Source of the DNA: Rhinopithecus roxellana
Taxonomy: Eukaryota > Chordata > Mammalia > Primates > Cercopithecidae
Direction: 5' to 3'
Assembly (NCBI RefSeq): GCF_007565055.1
Contig: NC_044556.1
Span: 129,679,808-129,743,807 of the forward strand
Length of the DNA: 64,000 bases
A program made the translations under genes and the position numbers. Of this stretch, positions 32,956 through 44,529 are shown one piece after another. Under the pieces are notes generated by a model. That model saw only the letters and a list, made by a program, of their open reading frames with translations, did no database searches and was not told the origin of the DNA. Positions within the stretch are counted from its first letter, which is position 1, and each line of letters starts with the position of its first letter.

Positions 32956-33569
32956 ATTGCTTTGGTCCAGACACCAGTGGTGTGGAAGGCTGTGAAGATG
33001 AGCTTGTGAGGCCCTGTGTCTGTACCCAAGGAGAAAGGTCAGCAAGGTGGCCACTAAGCCCTAAGTCTGTGCTGCGAGTCTGTCTGTTGTTTGGAAAAAA
33101 AACAGCCTGAGAACTGAGAGTCTCTCTCATTGCAAACCTCCTCCCTCTCATTAGCTAGGGCTCACCTCTGACTCCGTTTCCACTTCAATAGGAAACAGCT
33201 CTAATTTTCCCCAAATACATTCTGGAACTCTAAAGGCAGCTGCTTTTTCTTGTGCTGTGGTTGCCCACAGTGGTGGGAGCAAGAAGCTGGGTTGGGCTCT
33301 CAGGTAGGGCTGCCAGAACCCAGCAAGGAGAGGTAAAGTCAGGGAGTCCTACTAGTTAAAAAAAAAAAAAAAATTCACCTTAGGCCAAAAAAAAAAAAGA
33401 TGTTTAGATAGTATACGAGTAGCTGAGGACCAGTTTAACCACATCAGATTCAGAAAATGTCTGTTGTCAAAGCCCTGAGAACACAGAAGGATGAGCAAGG
33501 CATGGCCCCCAGGCTCAGGTTGCCCATGGGCAGTGCGGGAGAGCAACGTTCACATCACCAGCAGGACTC
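32956..33569. other. No gene recognised
   Basis: Ordinary unique sequence containing two adjacent A runs (33358-33373 and about 33387-33398). Confidence 0.4.
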
Positions 33570-33800
33570 TGCAGACTAAAGAAGCAGACACTAAATAGAG
33601 GAGCAAGTGACATGCTGTCAGGTGCACAGGGCTAAAGTGAAGCAGCACTGGCCCAAGGAACTCTGATAAATTAAGTCAGTCTTGGAGAAGGTGATTTTTG
33701 AACTAGGCCTTAAAGATAAAGTAGTGATTTTGGTATATAAGCAGGGTGGAACTCAGACAACAGGTTGGGCAAAGACACGGGGTTACAGTAGAATACAGAG
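33570..33800 (-). mobile_element. L2 LINE fragment, antisense
   Basis: 'aggagcaagtgacatgctgt', 'gagaaggtgatttttgaact' and 'aggccttaaagataaagtag' follow the antisense L2 3' ORF2 pattern. They belong to the run of minus-strand L2 pieces that fills this part of the window. Confidence 0.6.
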
Positions 33801-34089
33801 TGTTTTAAAAAGCCTTAGTAATTCATCATTTACCCAATTTCTGCCACAGACATAATACATGTCATTTTTAATTACTTGTAGCATTAAACGTTTACATCCC
33901 CATAAAATAGTCAACTATGATTTTTCATGTGTGTGGTAAAATCAACAGGTATTGACAACAGACATGTGAAATCAACATTTCTGTTGTATTTCAATATCCA
34001 GCTACTGTGTCACTATGACTATTTCAGTGGGAAAGTAGCAGAGCACTGGAGTAAGAGTGCTGGTGATAAGGATTTGAGTTCTGCCTCAG

Positions 34090-34350
34090 CATTTTATTTG
34101 TTTATTCACTCATTCATCTACTCCTGCATTCCACAAATATGATCTTTGTGCCTGGACCAAGTGGAGGGCTGGATTACGGAGAGAGAGAGAAAAGGAAAAG
34201 CATGGTCTCTATACCCTCCCGGGACTTACAATACATGGAAGAGATCACAGAAGAAGGTGGTAACCATCATAAAAGCAGGGATAAGGGGCTGTGGGAAAAC
34301 CTAGTATGTGCTCAATAAATAGTGGTGGCTAAAATGAATAAACAGCGTAA
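34090..34350 (-). mobile_element. L2 LINE 3' end, antisense
   Basis: 'ttattcactcattcatctac', 'tgcattccacaaatatgatc', 'aagcatggtctctataccct' and 'gggacttacaatacatgga' match the reversed L2 3' end, with the segment that in L2 precedes the polyadenylation region. Confidence 0.65.
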
Positions 34351-34517
34351 TAAGCAGTAGCACATACCACCAAGAAAATGAAGCAGAAGACAAAAAAAAA
34401 ATTCTCTGGATTTGGCCAGTGGGTCTCAAAAACTTGTTTATGTCATAAAACCCATGGAAACCATGGACTCTTTGGAGAATACCATGAATTATTCATATAT
34501 TAAAATAACTAAAAATA

Positions 34518-34804
34518 GGCCAAGCACGGTGGCCTATGCCTGTAATCCCAGCACTTTGGGAGGCCGAGGCAGGCGGATTGCCTGAGGTCAGGAGTTCGAG
34601 ACCAGTTTGGCCAACATGGTGAAACCCCATCTCTACTAAAACTACAAAAAAATTAGCTGGGCGTGGTGGCAGGCATCTGTAATCCCAGCTACTCGGGAGG
34701 CTGAGGCAGGAGAATGGCGTGAACCCGGGAGGTGGAGCTTGCAGTGAGTAGAGATCATGCCACCGCACTCCAGCCTGGGCAACAGAGTGAGACACCATCA
34801 AAAA

Positions 34805-34843
<39 letters not shown>

Positions 34844-34845
34844 AT
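34518..34845 (+). mobile_element. Alu with S/Y mosaic states and (AAAT)n tail
   Basis: Sense Alu starting 'ggccaagcacggtggcctat'. The left arm has 'gcctgaggtcaggagttcga' (AluS), and the right arm has 'aatggcgtgaacccgggagg' plus 'gagcttgcag' (AluY-like). The tail at 34800-34845 is (AAAT)n, about 11 units. The flanks 'aactaaaaata' / 'aactgaaaata' are the target duplication. Confidence 0.92.
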
Positions 34846-35149
34846 ATAACTGAAAATAAAATTTTGAGTTAAATCGAAGAACGCAGGTACCAAGTGTTAA
34901 GAAAACTTTATGAAACAAAAGCTTTACATTGAGAATATTCTATCAGCTTATTTATTGTCTATGAATTGGGGAAAGACTACCAGGATTCTATTTTAATGCA
35001 AGAAACCCTCAGTCCAGCTGGTAGAACACCAGGGCTCCACAGAAGCACAGTTTGGGCAGTCAGAAGGTTGTTGATGACTTATCAAGGACAATGTCAGTGG
35101 AGTAGTGAGGCCAGAAGCTAGAGAGAGCTGGGGCTGAAAAGTGAGGATT

Positions 35150-36690
35150 TCATTGTTAAGATGTCAGCAAGTGTTTACTGAATGTCACTGGAGATACAAT
35201 GTTGGAGGCAGGGGGATAGGAGGAGAGACAGTCAAAATCCCTACCCTCATAAAGCTTAAAGTCATTCAGGGGAAACAAATTCGTCACAAAACAAATATAA
35301 AGTAACACTGTGATAAAAGCTATAAAGTAGGGGTGCATGGTATTATAAGAGTGTTTATTAGAAGGCCTGGGGCCATTCAGGAAGGAGCTGAAAGTCATCC
35401 TGAGAAAGTGATGATTGAGCTAAAACCTGAAGAATAAGTAGGAGCTAAGGAGGTGAGGTGAGTTTGGGAGATGGGAGAGGATATTCCTGGAATGGGCAGA
35501 GAACATGGCTAGAGAGAATATGGCATTTTGAGGCCAGTAGAATTAGGGTTCAGAGAATGAGAGGGGAAATCATAAAACATGAGTGGAAGAGGTAGGAAAG
35601 GGTTAAACATACCTCATCTCATCAGCCACATTAAGGATTTTGAAGTTGATTCTAAAACAAGGGGTAGTCACTGAAGTACCTGAGCAGTAGGATGACAGTC
35701 AGATTTTCTAGTTCAAAAAGGCCACTTTGGCTGTATAATTGAACAGTTTATCTGAGGTGGCCACAAGAAGATCCAGGGAAACCTGTTCGGAGACTCCTGA
35801 TGTAGTCCAGGCAAAAAGTGACAGTTGTTTAGACTGGAAAGTTTGTAGTGGAGATGGAGAGACATAGATGTGAGAAGTTTGAGATGGTAAAATGGAGAGG
35901 AAGTGAGGGTTTGGATGTGAGAGTTGGGAGAGAGAAGGGTGTGGAGGATGAGTACCGGACTTCCAGCTTTGTACCAGTGGATGGTGATGCCATTTCCTAA
36001 GACAGGAAACAGTGGTAAAGAACCAGGCTTTGGGGCAAACATCGTGAGTGAGTCTCGGTCAGGAGACTTTGAACCATCTGAGTGGATGGGTCAGGGGGAC
36101 AGGTGGATATACAGGCAGGAGTTTAGAGGAGAGGTCCAGGCAGGAGTTATGCCTCTGTTAGTCATCAACATCTAGGGGTAATTGAAACCATGGCATGGAT
36201 GAGACTGCCTAGGGAGAGAGGGTAGGCTTAGAAGAGAAGGCTTGGAATTAAACCTCAAGTAGAAGAGGATGGTCCTGAAAAGGAGACAGAGAAGGATGAG
36301 CCAGAGAGATCAAAGAAAAACCAAGAGGGAGAAATGTCATGAAAGCCAAGGGCAGAGCATTTCCTGAAGAAGAGAAGAGAAAGCATAGGTGCTGCTGAGG
36401 AGCCAATTAAGATGAGGACCTAAAAAGGTCCACTGGCTGTAGGAAAAGAGATCGTAGGTGGTTTAAGCAAGAGGTCAGTGATGTGGAGATCAAAAGCCAG
36501 ATGTAATTGGTGGAGGAGAAAATGGAAGGTGAGAAATGGAGACTGCACATATAAATAAGTCTTTCCAGAGGTTTGCTGTGAAAGTCAGAGAGAAAGAGGG
36601 TGATTTTGTTCTGTTTTAATGACAGAATTGAGGACCTTTAAAAGCCAGTGTATTCTCTAGCAAGCAGACTCAAAAAAGAAGGGGGGAAAA
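35150..36690 (-). mobile_element. Long L2 LINE, antisense (part 1)
   Basis: Starts with the reversed 3' end ('gtttactgaatgtcactgga ... cctcataaagcttaaagtca'). It then runs into ORF2 in order: 'gctaaaacctgaagaataag', 'ggccactttggctgtataat', 'gatgtagtccaggcaaaaag' and 'aggagtttagaggagaggtc'. The minus-strand frame at 35713-36042 is a decayed ORF2 C-terminal piece. It continues beyond an L1 insertion at 38170. This is the longest L2 in the window. Confidence 0.8.
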
Positions 36691-36693
36691 AAA

Positions 36694-38168
36694 GCCAGTG
36701 TAGAGACCATAGCTAACATCATACTCAATGATGAAAAACTGAAAGCTTTTCCTCTAAGATCAATAACAAGACCTGGAAGAAATTAAAGAAGACATAAACA
36801 AATGGAAAAACATCCTGTGTTTATAGATTGGAAGATTTAGTATTCTTATAATGTCCATACTATCCAAAGTAATCTACAGATACAATGCCATCCCTATCAA
36901 AATCCCAATGGCATTTTTAATAGAAATAAAAAGCCCTCAAATTCATATGGAACCACAAAAGACCCCAAACAGTCAAAATCTTGAAAAAGAAGGAAAAGCT
37001 AGAGGCATCACACTGCCTGATTTCAAAATATATTATAAAACTACAGTAATTAAAATAGTATGGTACTGGTATAAAGACAGACATATAGATTAATGGAACA
37101 GAATAAAGAGTTCACAAATAAATCCACATATAATACAGTCAACTGATCTTTGACAAGAGTGCCAAGAGTACACAAAGTGGAAAGGATAGTCTCTTCAACA
37201 AATAGTGTTAGCAAAAGTGGATATCCCCATACAAAAGAATAAAATTGGACCCCTATCTTACATCATACACAAAAAATCAATTCAAAATGGATTAAAAACT
37301 TAAACATAAGAACTGAAATTGTAAAACTTCCAGAAGAAAACATGGGGGAAAGCTTCATGACATTAGCCTTGGTAATGATTTCATGGCTGTGAAAAGCACA
37401 GGCCACAAAAGCAAAAATGGACATGTGGGATTACATCAACTATAAAAGCTTTTGTACAGAAAAAAAAAAAATCAATAGAGTGAAAAGGCAACCTATGGAA
37501 TGGGAGAAAATATTTGCAAAGTGTACATCTGATGAGGGGTTAATTTCCAAAATATATAAGGAACTCATAAAATGTAATAGCAAAACACAAGCCATTTTTT
37601 AAATGGGCTGAAGACTTTGATAGATATTTCTTCAAAGAAGACATACAAATGGCCAACAGCATATGAAAAGATTCCCCAAATCACTAATTTTCAGAGAAAG
37701 GTAAATCAAAACCACAGTGAGATATTATCTTACACCTGTTGGGATGGCAATTATCAAAGTATAAAACAATAAGAATTGGTGAGGATGTGGAGAAACTGAA
37801 ACTCTTGTGCACTGTTGGTAGGGGGCAGGGGTGTAAAATGGTGCAGCCACTATGGACAGCAATATGGAGGTTCCTCAAAAAATTAAATAATATTATACTA
37901 AGTGAAATAAGCCAGTCACAGAAAGACAAATACTGTATCATTCCGCTTACATGAGGTAGCTAAAATAGTCACTCACAGAAACAGAGAGTAGACTGGTGAT
38001 TGCCCAGGGCTAGGGAGAAGGGGGAGTTGGTAATCAATGGGTATAAAATTCCAGTTATGTGAGGGATCTGCTGTACAACATTGTGCTTATGGATAATACT
38101 GTATTGTGCACTTCAAAATCTGTTAAGAGGGTAGATCTCATGTTAAGTATTCTTACCATAACTTTTTG
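36694..38168 (+). mobile_element. L1 LINE (L1PB/L1MA-like) inserted in L2
   Basis: Sense ORF2 from 'catactcaatgatgaaaaac' through 'caatgccatccctatcaaaa', 'cctgatttcaaaatatatta' and 'tggtactggtataaagacag' to the 3' UTR. There is an internal deletion near 37888. The frame at 36851-37093 keeps a recognisable ORF2 block with stops on both sides. The flanks share 'aaaagccagtg' / 'aaaagccaatg', a possible target duplication. L2 resumes on the far side. Confidence 0.88.
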
Positions 38169-38169
38169 A

Positions 38170-38540
38170 AAAGCCAATGGAAAGGGCACAGTATAATGGA
38201 AAAGTTATTATAGATGAAAGGAAGGTTAATTCATAGTGTAAGGTTCCTGAGAAACTGGGTGGACAGCATCAAACTGCAGTGGAGGGACTGATTTTAGGAG
38301 GAAGAGGGACCACTCTCCTGGGGTAACTGGAGAGAAGGATAGGATAACGGCAGGTGTCAATAGGTGTGTATATGGTGGGGGGGAAGGCAAGAGTGTTACC
38401 ATCTGATGTAAAGAAGGAAGTTGAAAGGTGAATATAAGGGAAGGCAGGATGGAGGAAGAAGTTTATTTTAGAGTGCATATGATGAGCACTAGGAGAAAGA
38501 TTTGGTGAAGAGAGAAAGGGTGAGGACAGCAGACAAAGAT
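38170..38540 (-). mobile_element. Long L2 LINE, antisense (part 2)
   Basis: Purine-rich antisense L2 ORF2 sequence ('gaaactgggtggacagcatc', 'aggagaaagatttggtgaag') that continues the element broken by the L1 at 36694-38168. Confidence 0.6.
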
Positions 38541-38549
38541 GATAATATT

Positions 38550-38690
38550 GGAGCACTTATTAATTGTGTGATGTTGAGCCCATTTTCTTACCTGAAAAAC
38601 AGGAATAAGCATGATACCTAACCCACAAAGTTGTAGATGGTACATAGAAAGTGATTAACAAAGGTATGCTGTTGTTTTAACTTTTATCTT
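38550..38690 (-). mobile_element. MIR SINE, antisense, partial
   Basis: 'taattgtgtgatgttgagcc', 'cattttcttacctgaaaaac', 'aggaataagcatgataccta' and 'agatggtacatagaaagtga' follow the antisense MIR 3' half. Confidence 0.6.
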
Positions 38691-39074
38691 CACTGTCAGT
38701 GACTAGCACAGTGCTGACCACATGATTGATGTTAATATAAAATATTCACCAATTCTCCCAGGTGGGTGATCCCTCAGAAGCGGAAGGACATCTCTGTATC
38801 TACCACCTGTCTTACTTCCCATCTCTGAAGCACCAGTCTCTTTTTTCTCTAAGCACCTGGGAGCCTTTCCACAACTCAGTGCTGAAGGATTTGTATGTGG
38901 TGCTAAGCCAGGGTAGATTCTATTAGGGGATTTAATCATATAGGCAGGGCACTAAGCCAGGGCAAAAGGAGAAGAGGTTTAGGTAATTTAAGAGCTCAGT
39001 CTCTTCTGACCTTGCTTATATACAGAAGACTTTGGAACTCATTCCTCCAATCCTTTCATAATGTCTACAGAAGC

Positions 39075-40190
39075 CAGCTTTGCACCAGGCCTGCACCCGG
39101 AACCGAGACACACAGATGAAGAGGAATGGTTCCAGCCCTCATGATATTAATCTGATAAGATAAATGTTGCCATGACTGTATTAGAAAGTGCTGGGAGTAC
39201 AGGAGAAAGCACGTAGCTGTGCCCAGACCAAGCAGGGAAGGCTCCTCAGAGAAGGTAGTGTTTGAGCTGGAACATGAAATAAACATCTTTACAGAGAAGC
39301 AGGAAAATGACCTTTCCGGGCAGAGGGAGAGCCAAGAGGCTTCAAGAGATGGCAAGGGGAACTGGGAGCTGTCCATGTTCAGTGATGTCAGAACATGAAA
39401 TGGCAGGTTATGGTGATGAGAGGCTAAACAGCAGCCTGGTGTACTGCCTGCTGGGCTAAGGACCCTGACTTGACCTTGTAGATATGGAACCACTGTAGAC
39501 TTTGTAACAGGCATAACACCTGGTTTACATGTTAGAAAGATCACTCTAGGCTGGGCGCCGTGGCTCATGCCTGTAATCCGAATTCTTTGGAAGGCCAAGG
39601 CAGGCAGATCACTTGAGCCCAGGAGTTTGAGACTGGCCTGGCCAACATGGTAAAACCCCATCTCTACTAAAAATACAAAAATTAGCTGGGTGTGGTGGTG
39701 GGCGCCTATAATCCCAGCTGCTCGGGAGGCTGAGGCAAAAGAATTGCTTGAAATCAGGAGACGGAGGTTGCAATGAGTGGAGATCGTGCCACTGCACTCC
39801 AGCCTGGGCTACAGAGCAAGACTCTGTCTCAAAAAAAAAAAAAAAAAAAAAAAAGAAAGTCACTCTAAAGAATTCTTCCACTCGAGTGGTCAGTGAAGAA
39901 TAGTTTGAGTGTAGAAGTGGGGTAGAATGGGGATAGAGGATGGGTTTATAACCAAGATTCACTATAATTGGGGGCAGAATGATGGTCAGGAGACTGTGAG
40001 GGTGGTCCAGGTGAGGGTTGACCAGAAACAGTTTCAGTGATAAGGGTCCAAGGTGGGGCCACGGTAGTGGGTGAGTGAAATGAAAGGAAACACCACTGGC
40101 ATTAAGGAGATTTTTAAAAATTCTCAGTGAGTGGAGAAGAGTCAGCAGTGGGATCGGAGTTAGAGTGAACAATAATCACATGGTACGGGC
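39075..40190 (-). mobile_element. L2 LINE, antisense, split by AluS
   Basis: Reversed L2 3' end and ORF2: 'gaatggttccagccctcatg', 'aggctcctcagagaaggtag', 'tttccgggcagagggagagc', 'tagaaagatcactctagg', then after the Alu 'gagggtggtccaggtgaggg'. The Alu target duplication falls in the L2 sequence 'gaaagatcactcta'. Confidence 0.75.
39549..39853 (+). mobile_element. AluS
   Basis: Sense Alu with an uninterrupted A tail of about 24 at 39831-39854. The flanks 'agaaagatcactcta' and 'agaaagtcactcta' form a target duplication with one base lost. 'cacttgagcccaggagtttg' is AluSx-like. Confidence 0.94.
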
Positions 40191-40271
40191 CTCAAAGGAA
40201 TGAGGATTTTTGCAAGATAATGGAAATAGAATACTCTAATTCAGGAAATCAGAATTGATTCATGAAAACTT
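40191..40271. other. Short unassigned spacer
   Basis: No repeat or gene recognised; it supplies the target site of the following AluY. Confidence 0.4.
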
Positions 40272-40287
40272 TGAACTGTTGCTTCTT

Positions 40288-40596
40288 TTTTTTTTTTTTT
40301 TTTTTTTTTTTTGAGGCGAAGTCTCGCTCTGTCGCCCGGACTGGAGTGCAGTGGCCGGATCTCAGCTCACTGCAAGCTCCGCCTCCCGGGTTTGCGCCAT
40401 TCTCCCGCCTCAGCCTCCCGAGTAGCTGGGACTACAGGCGCCCGCCACCTCGCCCGGCTAGTTTTTTTTTGTATTTTTAGTAGAGACGGGGTTTCACTGT
40501 GTTAGTCAGGATGGTCTCGATCTCCTGACCTCGTGATCCGCCCGTCTCGGCCTCCCAAAGTGCTGGGATTACAGGCTTGAGCCACCGCGCCCGGCC
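40288..40596 (-). mobile_element. Young AluY (monkey-type)
   Basis: Antisense full-length Alu, CpG-rich and little diverged, with a perfect 16-bp target duplication 'tgaactgttgcttctt' at about 40272-40287 and 40597-40612. It carries 'ggccggatctcagctcactg', 'cacctcgcccggctag' and 'ggcttgagccaccgcgcc', shared with the copy at the left edge. It is probably one of the most recent insertions here. Confidence 0.97.
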
Positions 40597-40892
40597 TGAA
40601 CTGTTGCTTCTTATTTCCCAGGTGAAGCAACCACCACAAAACAGGTAGGGCATATTTCCAAGATGCCAGGCCACTGAGAACTGCTCGAGGACCACATACA
40701 ACCTTACAGAGGGGTGCCCATGGATTCAAGGTCTCCGAACTTAGCTGAGTCCTCATGGTGACTCCACAATCCATGATGATGTCTTTGGTGGGGTCCCTTT
40801 CCCAGGCCCCTCAGAGGACCATTCCCCACTGCTTTGCTGAAGTCTTGCTGACACTGAGGATAGGCTCTCACTGTAGCAAAGGAATTAGGCGA

Positions 40893-41179
40893 GCAGCACC
40901 CTTTATCCCAGGTACTGATGGTTCACCACCAACGCAGCACCCTTTATCCCAGGTGCTGATGGTTCACCACCAGCGCAGCACCCTTTATCCCAGGTGCTGA
41001 TGGTTCACCACCAGCGCAGCACCCTTTATCCCAGGTGCTGATGGTTCACCACCAGCGCAGCACCCTTTATCCCAGGTGCTGATGGTTCACCACCAGCGCA
41101 GCACCCTTTATCCCAGGTGCTGATGGTTCACCACCAGCGCAGCACCCTTTATCCCAGGTGCTGATAGTTCACCACCAGC
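40893..41179 (+). repeat. 41-bp minisatellite, seven copies
   Basis: Seven head-to-tail 41-bp units begin at 40893, 40934, 40975, 41016, 41057, 41098 and 41139. Each starts 'gcagcaccctttatcccagg' and ends 'gttcaccaccagc'. Units 2-6 are identical. Unit 1 differs at two sites (ggtact, accaac) and unit 7 at one (gatagtt). Both end units carry the variants, the pattern expected when arrays expand internally. Confidence 0.98.
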
Positions 41180-41214
41180 CTTCTCTTAGCAGATGTGTCT
41201 CATTGTTGCCTCAT

Positions 41215-43220
41215 TTTCCTTTTGGGCATCTACTCTAGGCCCAATACTGTGCTGAGCACACTGGAGGATTCAGCAAAATACTAGACGTGATCCATGCCCT
41301 CAAAGATCTCAGTGTTACCAGAAAAGCCAGACTGTCCATCTGGAACAGCAGAATGCAGTAATGCCTTGTGTAGTTTAAGGGTTAGGATTGAGTACAGTCA
41401 GGAAAGAAGGTAAATGTATCGTAACTATCTAGTCAAGAGGTAATGAGGAGCCAAATTGAGACGATGGTATTTTTGTCTAAACATAGAAAATGTCTATAGA
41501 AGAAAACACAAGCTCTAGAAACACTTAAGAGAGAAAATGTGTAGGACCTGGAGATTGGTTGGATGTGAGGGGAGAGAAAGAGGGGCTAGTCTAGGACTTG
41601 TAACTCACAAGTTACGGGGCTTGAGGACGGGATGGATGGTGGTGCCATTAATTAAACAGTAGAAATACAGGAGGAAAAGCCCTCTGGGGGAAAGAGCAGA
41701 TAAATGCTAGGATCTGTTTTAGACCATTTGAATTGGAGGTTCCTTTGGGATATCTTAAGAATACAACGTCTAGGAGTCGATTGGCAGTGCAGTTCTGAAA
41801 TTCAAGGAAGGTTGAACCCAGATATCTAGCTTTGGGAATCATCCATAAGCAGGTGAGTGCCTAAGGCAGGAATGATGAGGCAAGGACAGAAATCTGGGGA
41901 AGCTAATGGTTATGGGGGAAGTGTGGAGTCAGGAGTCAGGGAGGGAACAGGCAGTAACGCATAAATTAAACTAGGAGAAGTAGTGTCATGAATGGTTGAA
42001 GAGGAGAAAAGTTAGGGATAACAAGTTTCCAATAGGAGTGTCTAGTCAGCAGAAGAGTATTTGGGAGGTCACTGAAGACCTTTTTCAGAAGCAGTTTCAG
42101 AATAGTGAGTAGGAGGAGTTGGAAGCCAGATTTTTGTGAGTTTAGAATAAACAAATTGCAAGGAAGTAGAGACAGCAAGTTTACGCAAACATTAGAGAAA
42201 TTTTGCTGTGATTAGGACAGAGAACTGCAGCAAAAGCTGTATAATTGCTGTGAAGGTGTGGACACAGCAAGTATAGACTTTTATTCCTAGTAGCTTTTTG
42301 GGAAGGAAGAGAGAGATAGTTGGGATAGTAGCTATGGGTGGGATGTGAGGAGAAGCAATGGGTTGTTTTTTAAGAGTAGAAGAAGCGTGACCATGTCCTT
42401 GGAATGAAAGGTAGAGTGGAGACGGGGAGAGGGGAGAACACAGACAGAGGGAGCACTAAGTGGAGCATGGCCTGAAAGGAGGAGGAGAAGCAGGATTAGA
42501 TCACAAATGGGAGGCTGCACTGAGCAGCAGGAGGAATCTTTCGGCCTTTAGACATGGAGTGGAGAGAATGAGTTGGGGTAATCCTGGATATTTCAGATTA
42601 GGCTGGAGATGGGGGTAGGAAGCTTAAATCATTTACCCCTGATGGCATCAGTGCCCTCCATGATGTAGACAAGGTTGTTTGCTAAGAGTGAAGAGGATTG
42701 GCTGGGTTCGGTGACTCAAGCCTAAAACCCCAGCACTTTAGGAGGCCCAGGTGGGTGGATCTCTTGAGCCCAGGAGTTCGAGACCAGCCTGGCCAACATG
42801 GTGAAACCCTGTCTCTACTAAAAATACAAAAATTAGCCAGGCGTGATGGCACATGCCTGTAATTCCAGCTACTTGGGAGGCTGAGGCAGGAGAATTACTT
42901 GAGCCAAGGAGGTGGAGGTTGCATTGAGCCGAGATTGTGCAACTGCACTCCAGTCTGAGTGACAAAGCGAGACTCTGTCTCAAAACAAAACAAAAAAACA
43001 GTGAAGAGGATGGGGATCAGGTAGAGGTGCGAAAAGAACAAAGGTTTAGAATAGTCCCTAAGGGAAATGGAAGTATTGTGAACTAAAGGATTCAAGTGTT
43101 TGAGCGTAGGCAACTGAACAATGATGATTGCATTGACAGAAATGGGAATTGTTTGGGGGAAGATGCTAAGGATGTTTTTGAAGCTGTTAAGTTCAGGCAA
43201 TGGCAGAAAATCCATAGGAA
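41215..43220 (-). mobile_element. L2 LINE, antisense, split by Alu
   Basis: Decayed antisense L2 from the 3' end ('gcatctactctaggcccaat', 'gatccatgccctcaaagatc') through ORF2. Landmarks are 'ggacctggagattggttgga', 'aattttgctgtgattaggac', 'gacacagcaagtatagactt' and 'gggttgttttttaagagtag'. It carries an Alu at 42700-42999 and continues to about 43220. No frame is open. Confidence 0.7.
42700..42999 (+). mobile_element. AluS/J inserted in L2
   Basis: Sense Alu starting 'ggctgggttcggtgactcaa' with a (CAAAA)-type tail. The target duplication is 'agtgaagaggat' (about 42687-42698 and 43000-43011). 'ctcttgagcccaggagttcg' suggests older AluS. Confidence 0.94.
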
Positions 43221-44105
43221 CAAGTCCTACACATGTTGAGAATATCTCAAGGGTATATTAAAAGCCAGCATCCTCTCCAGCTTCCAGATTCTGCTAACAG
43301 AACTGCGTAGCTGGCTGCTAGGCAGAATCTGGTGGTGACTTCCTCATACAGAGGAGGCGGTAAAACCAATGAGATGTTTAGGAACATGCTGTGGGAGAGT
43401 CTCTAAGCACAAAGTCATATAGGCTTATCAATGTTGATATTATTATTGGATTCCTGATGCCTTGTTAGTTGAAAAGGTCATATGGGGTAAAGTAGGCTGG
43501 ACAAGAACTCTTCTGGTACCTTTTATTTTTCTTTCTGTCTCTTAGCAAAGCCCTGCTCAGAGAACATGCTGAGAAAAACAACAGAAAGAAGAAAAGAGCG
43601 AGTGCCCCACCCCTCCTCCATCACCCTTTCTCTCTGCCCCAGCTTTATGTCTGCTCATACTTCTAGCATACTTCATACCTTCTCTTAGTTGGCAAATTTG
43701 AGTAGAGGTGAAGGGCACAGAGCTTCCTTGTCCACACATACACAAAAAGCAGGTCCTTCCTAGACCATTTCCTTCCTCCACTCACTAGCTGCTTCATTAG
43801 TGTTCCTATCCTTCTGTTCCTCCGTCCAGGACTGACTTTTAGCAGGTATGCACTGGTAGGGTCGTGCAGATTGTTAAAATTTTTATGGGCTGTCTCATCA
43901 GATGGTAAATAACTACTTCCTGGAGTTCCTTGAATCCTCCACCCCTAGGGCTGCCTCAGTCCCTTCCTTAGGACCCCCAGACTTCCCCACAGTCCAGCAA
44001 CCAAAGAGAGAATGGCTAGCACAGCACGGCATCCTCGCCCCAGCTCCAGGACTATGTTGGCATTTCTGATTGATCATGATATGCCCTACTAGTTGTTAAA
44101 TAGTT
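43221..44105. other. No gene recognised
   Basis: Single-copy-like sequence of balanced composition between two L2 blocks. The minus-strand frame at 43557-43781 shows no domain. Confidence 0.4.
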
Positions 44106-44109
44106 TTAA

Positions 44110-44250
44110 TAGCACCCCTGCATCCATCCATCGATTTTTCCATTCAGCTACATATCAAGCACTTACTGTGTCTCAGATGCTGGGCCAGGTGCTAGAGATA
44201 CACTGGTGAACAAGTGTTCTCCTGCCTTTGCAGAATGTAGCGTGTAGAAT
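44110..44250 (-). mobile_element. L2 LINE 3' end, antisense
   Basis: 'catatcaagcacttactgtg', 'tctcagatgctgggccaggt', 'gctagagatacactggtgaa' and 'gcctttgcagaatgtagcg' follow the reversed L2 3' end. Confidence 0.7.
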
Positions 44251-44455
44251 AGGGTTTCTCAATCTTGTCGATGTTGACATTTTGGGCCAACAGTTCTTTG
44301 TCATGAGGAGTTTTCTCGTGGACTGTAGAATGTTCAGGAGCATCCCTGGCCTCTGCCCCTAGAGGCAAATAGTTTACCTCCCAGTTTTAACAACCAAAAA
44401 TGTATTCAGATGTTGCCAATTGTGCCCTTGTGGGAGCAAAATCACCCCCCCCACC
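44250..44455 (+). mobile_element. hAT-type DNA transposon relic (MER20-like, name tentative)
   Basis: 'gggtttctcaatcttgtcga', 'tgttgacattttgggccaac', 'tgtagaatgttcaggagcat', 'ccctggcctctgcccctaga' and 'aaccaaaaatgtattcagat' form a familiar short non-autonomous element. It ends in a C run at about 44445-44459. I am sure it is a known class of repeat but less sure of the name. Confidence 0.7.
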
Positions 44456-44529
44456 CCCACCGCATTGAGAGGATAAACAGTATTATCAAACAAATGATCA
44501 CAAAAATAAAAATACTGTTAAACAATATA

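Noticed and set aside
32728..33054. Proline-rich and leucine-rich minus-strand frames
   Set aside because: They are translations of the GGA/GGGGA polypurine tract. They have no domain and occur in two frames at once.
34800..34845. (AAAT)n considered as an independent microsatellite
   Set aside because: It is the tail of the adjacent sense Alu, bounded by that Alu's target duplication.
40893..41179. Regular 41-bp repeats considered as a CRISPR array
   Set aside because: The units abut with no variable spacers, and the host is a primate. It is a minisatellite.
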